Below, one piece after another: positions 51,136 to 60,035 of a stretch of DNA of 64,000 nt. The notes under the pieces were generated by a model. The model was not told where the DNA came from. It did no database searches and saw only the letters and a program-made list of their open reading frames with translations. Each line of letters starts with the position of its first letter. Position 1 is the stretch's first letter. The translations under genes and the position numbers were made by a program. This stretch comes from an uncultured bacterium (GTDB lineage Bacteria > Edwardsbacteria > AC1 > EtOH8), in assembly GCA_937863685.1 (NCBI GenBank), contig CALMGM010000005.1:372001-436000 (forward strand), written 5' to 3'.

Positions 51136-51951
51136 TTATTTTTTGCTGTAAACATTCATGTTCCACAATTCACCGGGATATTTACGTGGTTTCCATAATC
51201 CGAAACCATCTATGCAGATCGCTTTGAACCCGCATTGCCTTAGGAATAAAAGAATAGTGTGGGCATTAAAATGAAAAACATGGGCTATTAACGAAACCGT
51301 AAGGCCTTGGGCTTCAGTGTCCGGCAACCGTAAAACCAATAAACCGTTTTTTCTAAGCAATGAAGAAGCTTTCCGAAGAAACACTTCGGGATCAAGAATG
51401 TGCTCAATTACGCTATACATGGCTATGACATCATATTTTTCTGTCTCGTTTTGGTCTAAAAAATCGCCTTTTATTGCATTGATCCCCGAACCTTGTATTT
51501 CCCGAATGCACCGTTCTTCGGTTTCAATCCCATATGTTTCCCAACCACGGCGGTGTGCCTCTTTAAGCGTATAGCCGGCCCCGAAACCCACTTCAAGAAA
51601 CCTTCCTTTGGCAGCAAAACGTTCGATGTCGTTCATGCGCATATCGGCCACATTCTGCAATGCCGCCGGGTCATCAAAGACATCAAGTGTCGCTTGCTCA
51701 TACAGGGGATCATCGACCCCTGTATTGTGATACCGTTTCGAATAAATATAATCGTAAAAAGATTGGGACGGTTGGGGGTCTAACCACATCATGCCGTCAT
51801 GCAGGCAACGCACCGTATTGAATTTTTGTCCGTTAATTAAAAAGCCGTTGACGGGAATAATATCCCTACGTTGACATAAGAGACATTTAATTTCATGAGT
51901 GTCTATATGTGAAATATCCGTTATATTTATATCAAAAATATTAGGTATCAT
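51136..51951 (-). CDS. Class I SAM methyltransferase with N-terminal zinc-ribbon-like part
   Basis: A 271-aa protein from the ATG at 51951; an in-frame TTG at 51984 is an alternative. The N-terminus has CLLCQRR and a later Cys (RCLHDGMMWLDPQP), the layout of methyltransferases with a Zn-ribbon-like head, which often act in sugar or natural-product modification. Motif I is FLEVGFGAGYTLKEA (about 120), with MYSVIEHILDPEVFLRKASSLLRKNGLLVLRLPD as motifs II-III. The acceptor is unknown. It lies 32-65 bases after glgP in the same direction. Lower GC than its neighbours, so it may have been acquired. Confidence 0.82.
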   Translation of the reverse strand: MIPNIFDINITDISHIDTHEIKCLLCQRRDIIPVNGFLINGQKFNTVRCLHDGMMWLDPQPSQSFYDYIYSKRYHNTGVDDPLYEQATLDVFDDPAALQNVADMRMNDIERFAAKGRFLEVGFGAGYTLKEAHRRGWETYGIETEERCIREIQGSGINAIKGDFLDQNETEKYDVIAMYSVIEHILDPEVFLRKASSLLRKNGLLVLRLPDTEAQGLTVSLIAHVFHFNAHTILLFLRQCGFKAICIDGFGLWKPRKYPGELWNMNVYSKK

Positions 51952-52015
51952 GCTTTTCGGATTGATTATTATGAAATTAACCAAAAACTGATAACCAGTA
52001 ACTATTAACTATCGC

Positions 52016-54496
52016 CTACTCGATCGGCACCGATTGGGCCTTCCATATCTGCTCGGCGTACTCCTTGATGGAACGGTCGCTGGAGAATTTGCCCATGTTG
52101 GCCACGTTGATGATGGCCTTCTCGGTCCACTGGTCGGGATCCTGATAGGTCCGGCTGACCCGGTCCTGGCATTCCATGTAGGAGGCGAAGTCGGCCAGCA
52201 GCAGATAATAGTCGCCCTTGTTGAGCAGGCTGTCCACGATGGGCTTGAACAGATTGGAATCCTCCCGGCAGAAGAAACCGCTCTCCAGCTGGTCCAGCAC
52301 CTCTTTAAGCTGGCCGTTGGAATGGTACAGGTTTTTGGGATCGTACCCCTTGGCCCTCAATTCGGCCACCTCCTCGGTCTTCAGCCCGAAGATGAAGATG
52401 TTCTCCTGGCCCACCTCCTCCATGATCTCGATGTTGGCCCCGTCCAGGGTGCCGATGGTCAGGGCGCCGTTCAGGGCGAACTTCATGTTGCCGGTGCCGG
52501 AGGCCTCCATCCCGGCGGTGGAGATCTGCTGGGAGAGCTCGGCGGCCGGCATGATCAGCTCGGCCAGCGACACCCCGTAGTTGGCCAAAAACACCACTTT
52601 CAGCTTGTTGCCGATATCGGGATCGTTGTTGACCCTGTCGGCCACGCAGTTGATCAATTTGATAATCAGCTTGGCCATGAAATATCCGGGGGCCGCCTTG
52701 CCCCCGAAGATGACGGTGCGCGGCACCACCGGGGCCTGGGGGTCCTTCTTGATCCGGTTGTACTGGGCGATCACCCCCAGCACGTTCAGCAGCTGGCGCT
52801 TGTATTCGTGAAATCTTTTCACCTGCACGTCGAACATTGAGTTGACGTTGATCTCCTGTCCGTTGTGGGTCCGGATGTATTCCGCCAGGCGGATCTTGTT
52901 CTCCCGCTTGATCACCCGCCACCTTTCGCGGAACAGCGAGTCCCCGGCCAGCGGGGCCAGTTCCTTGAGCAGCGACAGATCCTTGATCCACTCCGGCCCG
53001 ATATGCTTGGTGATCAGCTCGGACAGGCCGGGGTTGCATTTTTTAAGCCAGCGGCGGGGAGTGATGCCGTTGGTCTTGTTGTTGAACTTTCCTGGGAAGA
53101 ATTCGTTGAACTCCGGAAACACTATCTCCTTCAGGATCCGGGTGTGCAACTCGGCCACCCCGTTCACCGAAAAACACCCGGCGATGGCCAGGTGGGCCAT
53201 CCGCACCTGGGGCTCCGGCCCGGCGGAGATTATGGACATAACCTCCTTCTTGCGCTGGTCGCCGGGATGCCTCTTCTCCACCTGGTCCATCAGCCGGCGG
53301 TTGATCTCGCCTATGATCTGCCAGTGGCGGGGCAGCATCCGCTCGATCATGGCCACCGGCCAGTGCTCCAGGGCCTCCGGCAGCACGGTATGATTGGTAT
53401 AGGCGAATACTTTTTCGGTGATATCCCAGGCCTCCTGCCACTCCATGCCCTCCTGGTCCATCAGCAGCCGCATTAGCTCCGGGATGGCGATGGACGGGTG
53501 GGTGTCGTTGAGCTGGAATACGGTCTTCTGGGGAAAGGCCTTCATGTCCGGCTGGGTCTTCTTGTAGCGGCGGATGGCGTCCTGCAGGGTGGCCGAGACG
53601 AAGAAATACTGCTGCTTTAAACGAAGCTCCTTGCCCTGGTAGACATTGTCGCTGGGATAGAGCACCCGGGTGATGTTCTCCTTCTGGTTCTTGTCCTCCA
53701 CCGCCGAAACGTAGTCACCGCTGTTGAAATAGCTGAGGTCGAACTCCCGGGTGGCCTTGGCCGACCACAGCCGCAAGGTGTTGACGGTGTCGTTGCCGTG
53801 GCCCGGCACCGGGGTGTCGTAGGCCATGGCCATCACCTCCTCGCCGTCCTGCCACAGGAAGCGGGGCCGGCCGTCGGGCCATTTGTCCACCTCCACCCGT
53901 CCGTAGAATTTTACCGGATAGAGGTGTTCGGGCCGGGGCAGCTCCCAGGGGTTCTGGTATCTCAGCCAGTTGTCCGGAGTCTCCACCTGGTAGCCGTTCT
54001 GTATCTTCTGGAAGAAGATCCCGTATTCGTAGCGGATGCCGTAGCCGTAGGCCGGCAGGGCGTGAAAGGCCATGGAATCCAGATAGCAGGCCGCCAGCCG
54101 GCCCAGGCCGCCGTTGCCCAGCCCGGCGTCCCACTCCACCTCCATCATCTCCTCCAGGTCGAATCCCAGCTCCTCCAGGGCCTTGCGGCAGGCGAAATCC
54201 ATCTCCAGGTTGATGATGGAATTCCCCAGGCTGCGGCCCATCAGAAATTCCAGCGATAGATAGTAGACCCGCTTGGCGTCCACCTGGTAGTAGCGTTGCT
54301 GGGTCCGCACCCAGCGCTCCACCAGCCGGTCCCGGATGGCCAGGGCCAGGCTCAGGTAGTAGTCCCGCTTGGTGGCCGAGTACTTGTCCTTGGCCAGCGA
54401 GAAAGCAATGTGGTCCAGGAAGGATTTTTTGAGCGATTCCTTATCCACCCCCTGACGGGTGACCTCGTCGCCTATTTTTATTTTCTTTTCCGGCAT
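52016..54496 (-). CDS. glgP: Glycogen/alpha-glucan phosphorylase
   Basis: An 826-aa GT35 enzyme, full length. N-terminal RVYYLSLEFLMGRSLGN and WDAGLGNGGLGRLAACYLDS, FQLNDTHPSIAIPELMR (about 330), RRWL, and the PLP site EASGTGNMKFALNGALTIGTLDGANIEI with the cofactor Lys near residue 670. It releases glucose-1-phosphate from alpha-1,4-glucan ends using phosphate. A consensus TATAAT stands at 54511-54516, about 8 bases ahead of the expected start site, though with a poor -35. The next upstream gene is a GT-B protein. Confidence 0.97.
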   Translation of the reverse strand: MPEKKIKIGDEVTRQGVDKESLKKSFLDHIAFSLAKDKYSATKRDYYLSLALAIRDRLVERWVRTQQRYYQVDAKRVYYLSLEFLMGRSLGNSIINLEMDFACRKALEELGFDLEEMMEVEWDAGLGNGGLGRLAACYLDSMAFHALPAYGYGIRYEYGIFFQKIQNGYQVETPDNWLRYQNPWELPRPEHLYPVKFYGRVEVDKWPDGRPRFLWQDGEEVMAMAYDTPVPGHGNDTVNTLRLWSAKATREFDLSYFNSGDYVSAVEDKNQKENITRVLYPSDNVYQGKELRLKQQYFFVSATLQDAIRRYKKTQPDMKAFPQKTVFQLNDTHPSIAIPELMRLLMDQEGMEWQEAWDITEKVFAYTNHTVLPEALEHWPVAMIERMLPRHWQIIGEINRRLMDQVEKRHPGDQRKKEVMSIISAGPEPQVRMAHLAIAGCFSVNGVAELHTRILKEIVFPEFNEFFPGKFNNKTNGITPRRWLKKCNPGLSELITKHIGPEWIKDLSLLKELAPLAGDSLFRERWRVIKRENKIRLAEYIRTHNGQEINVNSMFDVQVKRFHEYKRQLLNVLGVIAQYNRIKKDPQAPVVPRTVIFGGKAAPGYFMAKLIIKLINCVADRVNNDPDIGNKLKVVFLANYGVSLAELIMPAAELSQQISTAGMEASGTGNMKFALNGALTIGTLDGANIEIMEEVGQENIFIFGLKTEEVAELRAKGYDPKNLYHSNGQLKEVLDQLESGFFCREDSNLFKPIVDSLLNKGDYYLLLADFASYMECQDRVSRTYQDPDQWTEKAIINVANMGKFSSDRSIKEYAEQIWKAQSVPIE

Positions 54497-54538
54497 ATCC
54501 GATAAATTTAATTATAGGTTTTTAAAATGAATGGTTTT

Positions 54539-54570
54539 CCCTCTCCCTTCGGGGGAGGGGCAGGGGTGGA
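54539..54570. repeat. C-rich/G-rich palindromic repeat, copy 6
   Basis: CCCTCTCCCTTCGGGGGAGG then GGCAGGGGTGGA. It lies about 40 bases upstream of glgP. Confidence 0.8.
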
Positions 54571-54616
54571 CAGTCCCCGAAAACCTTTTCGTTATTTTCG
54601 TGTGTTTCGTGGGCAG

Positions 54617-54690
54617 GTTCCCCTGGATTCCTGCTGGAGTCTTCGCTGAATGCAATGAAGTGCAGGAATAACACGACAACCAGGGGAGTG
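54617..54690. repeat. Nested palindromic repeat with CCCCTGG/CCAGGGG arms
   Basis: Outer arms CCCCTGG and CCAGGGG enclose inner arms ATTCCTGC and GCAGGAAT. The inner part followed by AACACGACAA resembles the smaller element at 46257-46286. Probably a dispersed non-coding element; no transposase is near. Confidence 0.55.
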
Positions 54691-54707
54691 GGATTTAACC
54701 CAAATAT

Positions 54708-54746
54708 TCTTTTAAACTCAGTGCCTCAGTGTCTCTGTGGCAAAAA
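54708..54746. repeat. CACAAAGACAC-type dispersed repeat, inverted copy
   Basis: Reads on the minus strand as TTTGCCACAGAGACACTGAG then GCACTGAG. Related to tracts at 30497 and 56088. Confidence 0.5.
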
Positions 54747-54758
54747 ACACACCCCGTC

Positions 54759-56063
54759 CTATTCCGGCTTGCCGAACATGGCGTCCTCGATGTTGTAGGT
54801 CCCCATGGACGGCGCGTTCATGAACCCGTGCCAGGCGGCCTCGGCGTATTTCCCGCTCTCCAGCACGTAGTACAGCCACTGGTCCACGTAGCGGGGATCC
54901 TCCTGAACGAAGCCCGAGCCGATATGCTCCAGCCACTCCTGGTTGAACTTCTCGTGGGCCCCCACCGGCGGGGCGATGATCACCGGCAGGCCCAGCGCGG
55001 TGTAGAAGGACATCTCCGAGGGTTTGGTCCACAGGATGTCGCTGGTCCGCAGTTCCTGGTTGATGATGGAGAAATAGGCCCGCTTGTCCAAGGCGTAGAT
55101 CACCTTGACCCCCGAATGGGCATGGGGATCTATGCCCAGAGCCTTCAATTCTTTATTGAAATAGGAGGCCACGTCCAGCCGGGTGCCGGCCACCAGGTTG
55201 ACCCTGATCTTGCCGGAGCAGATCTTCTTCAACAGGGCCTTGACTATGGTGATGCCGATCTCGGTCTGGGCTCCGGCCCCGCCCACTAAGTAACACAAAG
55301 TCAAAGGGTGGTTGCTTTTGGTCCTGGATTCGCCTAAGAATTTTTTCAGCGTCTCGTCGTAGACATTAATGAATTTTTTGTTGGGATCCAGGTTGGGCAG
55401 TCGCTCGGCTAGGTCTTTTTTAAGTATCTTCTGGTCGCGGCCCCCTATGTTCTCCCGGGGCAGGGGAAACCCGGTCATGATGATCCGGTCCTCGGGCACT
55501 CCGTATTGCCGCAGCCGGATGGTGGCGTGGCGCGAGGGCGTCAGGTATTTGATCCTGGTCTGGGCCGGTTTGTCCGTCACCCACACCCGGTTGATATCGG
55601 TGTCGGTTACTATGCAGTAGATGTCCTCCAGCCCCAGGTAGTCGGCCGCCAGGGCCGGGATAAAATGGGTGGTGACCAGCGGCAGTTGCTCCTTTTTGAC
55701 ATAATCGATCAGGCTGGCGCACAGTCCCCAGCGTTTGATCAGCCCCTTGACCCGGAGCACGGTCAGATTGGGCCGGGCGTTCACCTTGAAGGGATAGAAG
55801 GGCGCGATGGCCTGCAAACTGTCGTAAGCCCCGAAGATGAGTTTGCCGATCCCCGGTATGGCCTTAAGGCGGGAGACCGTTTCGTAACCGATGCGGCTCC
55901 ATTGCCAGATGCCCCGCTCCCGCTCCGAGATGATCTGGTCGTTGTTGGCAGTTATGATGCGTTCGTTGGCGATCTCGTTCAGGGGATAGGCGGCCCGCTG
56001 ATGGCCGTAGCCCATGTCCACCGAGACCACCCAGGCCCGTTTGGCTTGATCTTTTGCCGGCAT
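54759..56063 (-). CDS. GT-B-fold protein, MurG/MGDG-synthase-like
   Basis: A 434-aa cytoplasmic protein. The N-terminal VVSVDMGYGHQRAAYPL parallels the Gly-rich first loop of MurG and galactolipid synthases, and the C-terminal half has GT-B features: TLCYLVGGAGAQTEIGITIVKALL (about 240), RVNLVAGTRLDVA, and the donor-site-like KPSEMSFYTALGLPVIIAPPVGAHEKFNQEWLEHIGSGF (about 340-380). In the family the Glu and the following loop hold the nucleotide sugar. So a glycosyltransferase acting on a lipid or similar acceptor is likely; the substrate is not known. It lies upstream of glgP on the same strand but repeat-rich DNA separates them. Confidence 0.78.
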   Translation of the reverse strand: MPAKDQAKRAWVVSVDMGYGHQRAAYPLNEIANERIITANNDQIISERERGIWQWSRIGYETVSRLKAIPGIGKLIFGAYDSLQAIAPFYPFKVNARPNLTVLRVKGLIKRWGLCASLIDYVKKEQLPLVTTHFIPALAADYLGLEDIYCIVTDTDINRVWVTDKPAQTRIKYLTPSRHATIRLRQYGVPEDRIIMTGFPLPRENIGGRDQKILKKDLAERLPNLDPNKKFINVYDETLKKFLGESRTKSNHPLTLCYLVGGAGAQTEIGITIVKALLKKICSGKIRVNLVAGTRLDVASYFNKELKALGIDPHAHSGVKVIYALDKRAYFSIINQELRTSDILWTKPSEMSFYTALGLPVIIAPPVGAHEKFNQEWLEHIGSGFVQEDPRYVDQWLYYVLESGKYAEAAWHGFMNAPSMGTYNIEDAMFGKPE

Positions 56064-56087
56064 AATTTATCTAACCTATTTATATAT

Positions 56088-56122
56088 TAACCACAAAGCA
56101 CACAGAGTACACAAAGTCTTTC
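56088..56122. repeat. CACAAAGACAC-type dispersed repeat, copy 3
   Basis: TAACCACAAAGCACACAGAG then TACACAAAGTC. Same class as 30497 and 54708. Confidence 0.5.
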
Positions 56123-56145
56123 TGTTAACCTTCCCACCAAGCCCG

Positions 56146-56182
56146 CATCTCCCCTAATAAGGGGAGAGACAGTAGGGTGTCC
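56146..56182. repeat. C-rich/G-rich palindromic repeat, copy 7
   Basis: ATCTCCCCTAATAAGGGGAG then AGACAGTAGGGTGTCCC, a diverged member. The rest of the spacer 56064-56314 holds only AT-rich DNA and the terminator. Confidence 0.65.
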
Positions 56183-56262
56183 CAATCATAATGTTACAAT
56201 AATTAAGCCCATACTTCAATAACAAAGTAAAGTAAAATTTATATGATCCGATTGATAATATG

Positions 56263-56289
56263 AAAAGCCCCGCCATAGGCGGGGCTTTT
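56263..56289 (-). terminator. Terminator of the YVTN propeller gene
   Basis: Perfect 12-bp stem AAAAGCCCCGCC / GGCGGGGCTTTT with loop ATA; the minus strand continues with TTTTCATATT. It lies 26 bases after the stop. Confidence 0.9.
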
Positions 56290-56314
56290 TCGCTTAAACT
56301 GCTTTAATCCAAAC

Positions 56315-59300
56315 CTATCTGACTATCAAAAGCTTTTTGGTGGCCGTATATTCCCCGGCCTTAAGCTGGTAGAAGTAGATCCCGTTGGATAATTTGTTGT
56401 CGTTCCAGCTGATCTGGTGGTATCCTGCCGGTTTCTGCCCTTCGCTTATGGTGCTCACCAACTGCCCGGCCACGTTGTATACCTGGAGTTGGACATTTGA
56501 GGCTTTGGGCAATTGGTACTTGATGGTAGTTTGCCCCCGTGAAGGATTGGGGTAGGCCGCCTGCAGGGCGAAGGCTTTGGGCAGAGCCGGATCACTGGGC
56601 TGTCCTGCAACCCCGGTCAGGTTGCGCAAATATACATCTCGCGTTACTGTGGTGCTAAAGTTAAAGGTGCCATTATGATTGTGGGCATGATCATGGGCTT
56701 CTATAAAATAGTATAAACCTGCTGTATCGCCGAAGGCCACCGTCTGGGCCGGGATTACCCCCACAAATGTGTCGGCCAGAGCCCGGGTCATGCCGGTATA
56801 GGCCTTCGCCGGGTTGTAATGAAGGTAGACCGTGTCCAACCCCGAAAAATCGGTGATCACCGCTTTGACCGTGTAGGGACCGTAGCCGTCCAGCGAGTCG
56901 TTGTCGTCGGCCAGGCTGTCCCACCAAGCAATGGTTGGGCCTGCATAATCGACGCGGTACATCATGCTGGAAAGGATGTTGCCTACGAAAGGCGTACCCG
57001 TTCCCAGATTGTTGGTGCCCCCGGCCTGAGCTTCCATTCCGAAACAGCGCATTATATTCTCCCCGTAATAGGAGGTGTCGGACCCCCAATTGTTGCCGGT
57101 CAGCCATGTCAGGGTAGAATCTGTGGTCCCGGTTACGGCAGCTTGGAACTTCCAATACGAGCCGGACGAAGCCAGCGAAAATACTCCCCGTTTTAATGTC
57201 GTTTTATTTGGTGACCAGTGGTTGATGGTAGTGTAGCTCCTGCTTTGGCTAAGGGTCGCCGTTATATATTCCCATGGGTTCGTCGATTGGTCATTATAGG
57301 TATTCACCTTGGTATCCTGCTCCACGGTCTGGTCTATTACCACCGCCCGGCCGGCAGTATAGCAGGCCAGATAGACCTTGCCGCTGGCCGGATTCACAAC
57401 CACCTGCCGCGGGCCTGCAGGCATGGCCATGGTCTTGACGCTGCGGCTGACACAGTCTATGATGCACAGGCTGCTGCCATTGCTGTTGGAGACGAATACC
57501 TTGCCGGTCACCGGATCGGCCGCTATATATTCAGGGAATGCCCCCACCTTGATGGTGCTGGTGGCATTGGTAAGGCCGTCTAATTCGGTCACCGTGCTGT
57601 CGTTAGCATTGGTAACGTAGATCTTGTTGTTGGCCCGGTTCACCGCCACCCCGGAGGGCCAGTTTCCTATGGTAATCGGAGTGGTGGCATTGGTGGCGCC
57701 ATCGATGACGGTCACCTTGCCGGAAGTGGCCAGGCTGACCACGTATATCTTGTTGGTCACCGGATTGGCTTCGATCTTGTACGGACGGGTGATTGACGAG
57801 ATGGTGGTTAAAACCGTGTTATGCGCTCCGTCTATCACCGTGACACTATTGCTGACATCATTGCCAACATAGATGCGGTTGGTGGCCGGATTGACCGCAA
57901 TGGAGAACGGCTTGAAGCCCACCTGCACCGAGGTTGTGTCCCAGTCCTTGCCGTCTATCACCTTGATCCGGTTGGCGGATGCCAGGAAACTGTTCACGTA
58001 GATGAAATTGGTAAGTGGATTGACCGCCACTATGGTCGGCAGGGTGTCCACCGGTATCGTCCGCTCCACCGCGTAGAATTTGTTGATCATCGATACAGAC
58101 TTGGAGCCAAAATTACAAACGAAGACCTGGTTGGTCAGGGGATTCACCGCCAGGCCGCGCGGGTCGTCTCCCACCGGAATGGTCAGGGTATCGCCGTTGG
58201 CCTTGATCACGGTTACGTTGTCCGCGCTGCTGTTGGAGAAGAAGGCGTCTCCGGTGATCGGATTGACCGCCGCGAACTGGGTGCCGCTTTTTGATACCAC
58301 GATGGTGGTGTCGTAATCGGAGCCGTCGATCACCGCCAGGCTGTCATTGGTGCCGGAATTGTAGTGGGCCGTGTATATTTTATTGGTGACCGGATTCACT
58401 GCCACCATCGCCGGCGGACGGCTGAGGATCACGGAGTCCTTGGCCCCGCCATTGCGCCAGTTGATGATCCGCAGGGTGTTGTAGGTTTGGTTGTTGGCGA
58501 CATAAATTTTCCCGGTGACCGGGTTCATGGCCAGGTAAGATGTGTTGGGACCAACTACAACGTTCGCCACGGCTGTATTAGTGGAGCAGTCGATGGCGGC
58601 TATGTTGCTGTAGGTGGTATTCACGGCATAGACCCGCTTGGCCCCGGGATCAGAGACCAGGTATGTCGGGGTAAGGACCGGAATGCTCTTGAAAAAAGAC
58701 GGCGTGATCCCGGAGCAGTCGTACACATTGATCTCGGCCGTATTGAAGTTGGACACATAGGCCTTGTTGGCCGCCGCGTTTATCACAATGTCCTTGACCC
58801 CGGTCCCGTCGCTGAGGTGCATTAGGCTGTATTGCCCCAGATTAAGGGTGCCAAAGGTGTCCGCGTTGAGATAACGTATGAACAGGGCGTGGTTGACCGG
58901 ATTCAGGGTCAGGGCGACCGGGGCATCCCTCACCGGGTATGACAGCCACAATGTATCGCTGGCAAAGATGCTGACGGTATCGCTTCCGTAGTTGGCCACG
59001 TACAGCCGGTCGTTGTCGGGATCGACCACCATGGAATACGGCTCTTTTTTCACCGGAAGTTTCTTGATGATGGTGCCGGTGGTGTCAAACACCACCACCG
59101 TGTCGTCCGTAGCCGAGCCGTTGATGGATACGTACAGTTTGCCGGTGATAGGATTGAAAGCCAGACAGCGGGGCTGGGCGCCGGCCACCCAGGTCTGGAC
59201 CTCGTCGGTCCTGCCGTCGATGACCGTGACCGTGCCGCTGGTGCCGCTGAGGTTGTTGGCGGTAAAGACCCGGTTCCGCACCGGATCCACGGCCATGCCC

Positions 59301-59410
59301 GTCACCTCGTTCCCGGTGGCCACCGTGGCGGTTTGCCAGTCGGCCAGGACCGGCATCGCAGACAGGATCAATGCCAGCACCAACAGGGTTAATTTACTCC
59401 AAGTTTTCAT
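56315..59410 (-). CDS. Secreted YVTN-repeat propeller with sorting domain
   Basis: A 1031-aa protein: signal peptide (1-23), about sixteen YVTN-type blades of about 42 residues covering residues 25-680 (VTGKIYVANNQTYNTLRIIN; VTNKIYTAHYNSGTNDSLAVIDG; NNKIYVTNANDSTVTELDG), a beta domain (about 690-935), and a C-terminal type IX sorting domain (NPSRGQTTIKYQLP; LQVYNVAGQLVSTI; GIYFYQLKAGEYTATKKLLIVR). Enough blades for two propellers. The same end module closes the truncated gene at 63367. AAGGAGATC precedes the ATG. Likely a large surface protein; ligand unknown. Confidence 0.9.
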   Translation of the reverse strand: MKTWSKLTLLVLALILSAMPVLADWQTATVATGNEVTGMAVDPVRNRVFTANNLSGTSGTVTVIDGRTDEVQTWVAGAQPRCLAFNPITGKLYVSINGSATDDTVVVFDTTGTIIKKLPVKKEPYSMVVDPDNDRLYVANYGSDTVSIFASDTLWLSYPVRDAPVALTLNPVNHALFIRYLNADTFGTLNLGQYSLMHLSDGTGVKDIVINAAANKAYVSNFNTAEINVYDCSGITPSFFKSIPVLTPTYLVSDPGAKRVYAVNTTYSNIAAIDCSTNTAVANVVVGPNTSYLAMNPVTGKIYVANNQTYNTLRIINWRNGGAKDSVILSRPPAMVAVNPVTNKIYTAHYNSGTNDSLAVIDGSDYDTTIVVSKSGTQFAAVNPITGDAFFSNSSADNVTVIKANGDTLTIPVGDDPRGLAVNPLTNQVFVCNFGSKSVSMINKFYAVERTIPVDTLPTIVAVNPLTNFIYVNSFLASANRIKVIDGKDWDTTSVQVGFKPFSIAVNPATNRIYVGNDVSNSVTVIDGAHNTVLTTISSITRPYKIEANPVTNKIYVVSLATSGKVTVIDGATNATTPITIGNWPSGVAVNRANNKIYVTNANDSTVTELDGLTNATSTIKVGAFPEYIAADPVTGKVFVSNSNGSSLCIIDCVSRSVKTMAMPAGPRQVVVNPASGKVYLACYTAGRAVVIDQTVEQDTKVNTYNDQSTNPWEYITATLSQSRSYTTINHWSPNKTTLKRGVFSLASSGSYWKFQAAVTGTTDSTLTWLTGNNWGSDTSYYGENIMRCFGMEAQAGGTNNLGTGTPFVGNILSSMMYRVDYAGPTIAWWDSLADDNDSLDGYGPYTVKAVITDFSGLDTVYLHYNPAKAYTGMTRALADTFVGVIPAQTVAFGDTAGLYYFIEAHDHAHNHNGTFNFSTTVTRDVYLRNLTGVAGQPSDPALPKAFALQAAYPNPSRGQTTIKYQLPKASNVQLQVYNVAGQLVSTISEGQKPAGYHQISWNDNKLSNGIYFYQLKAGEYTATKKLLIVR

Positions 59411-59460
59411 GGGTGATCTCCTTATAGGTTGATTGGTGTTTGTTGGATTATATTATTTTC

Positions 59461-59853
59461 CTAATATCCTATTATGTTCAACTCTCCGCCGGGAAAAGCG
59501 GCTGGATGGACCTTTTTTTCTCCTTCCGGTTCGTCTGGTTTGGGGGTGATCCCCAGCCCCCGCCGCTGCTGATTGGTGGTGGCCGGCCGGGCCTGGATCA
59601 CCCTTACGTATTTGCGGATGGCCTGTTCCACTGCCCCCCGCTTTTGTTCTTTGTCTTCGGTGGCCAGCCGGGCTGCCTCCTGGGCCGATTGATGCCGGGC
59701 AAAGGCATGGCTCCAGGCGTTTCTGGCTTTCTGCAGTTCGGCGGCTTCGTTGTCGGTCAGGCCCAGCTCGTTCCGGTGCTTGGTGCTGTATTCTATGAAA
59801 TCGGCCACCCAGAGGTCAAACACGCTGTCCGGGCGCGGCAGATAATCGGGCAT
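59461..59853 (-). CDS. Small alpha-helical protein of unknown function
   Basis: A 130-aa protein. The ATG at 59853 is chosen because GGAG lies 9 bases ahead; an earlier in-frame start would fall against the terminator of the upstream gene. The body is helical (DSVFDLWVADFIEYSTKHRNELGLTDNEAAELQKARNAWSHAFARHQSAQEAARLATEDKEQKRGAVEQAIRKYVRVIQ), then a flexible Pro/Gly-rich tail (GITPKPDEPEGEKKVHPAAFPG). Similar unnamed proteins, from memory, occur in Bacteroidetes-like genomes. No signal peptide. It lies between a regulator and a secreted protein. Confidence 0.72.
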   Translation of the reverse strand: MPDYLPRPDSVFDLWVADFIEYSTKHRNELGLTDNEAAELQKARNAWSHAFARHQSAQEAARLATEDKEQKRGAVEQAIRKYVRVIQARPATTNQQRRGLGITPKPDEPEGEKKVHPAAFPGGELNIIGY

Positions 59854-59987
59854 TTTCAAGATCTCCAGGCTGAATGTTTGTTTGGGAATGATTGCTTTGT
59901 TCCCGATTCCGTCCTTTTTGTTCCTTCGAACCAAGGCATAGTATATAACACCGATTCTTAGTTTTTTCTTAGTTTTCTTAAACAAAA

Positions 59988-60010
59988 AAAGAGCCCTTGT
60001 CGGGCTCTTT
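59988..60010 (-). terminator. Terminator of the MalT/BTAD regulator gene
   Basis: Perfect 9-bp stem AAAGAGCCC / GGGCTCTTT with a 5-base loop and a T7 run on the minus strand. Confidence 0.9.
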
Positions 60011-60035
60011 GAATACCTTATTTAGGTTTTCCGGC

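Larger units (their letters stand above)
54497..54758. other. Repeat-filled spacer upstream of glgP
   Basis: 262 bases with no gene. From left: a TATAAT (54511-54516) that may serve glgP, a C-rich/G-rich repeat (54539-54570), a TTTCGTGTGTTTCGTGG tract (about 54596-54612), a long imperfect palindrome (54617-54690), and an inverted CACAAAGACAC-type tract (54708-54746). Such a pile-up of different repeats suggests a tolerant insertion site. Confidence 0.65.

Noticed and set aside
28601-56182. CRISPR array from the recurring C-rich/G-rich repeat
   Set aside because: The copies are kilobases apart, imperfect, and not separated by uniform spacers.
59854-59985. Upstream extension of the 130-aa helical protein
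   Set aside because: The longer frame would begin against the terminator at 59988-60010 and has no ribosome site.
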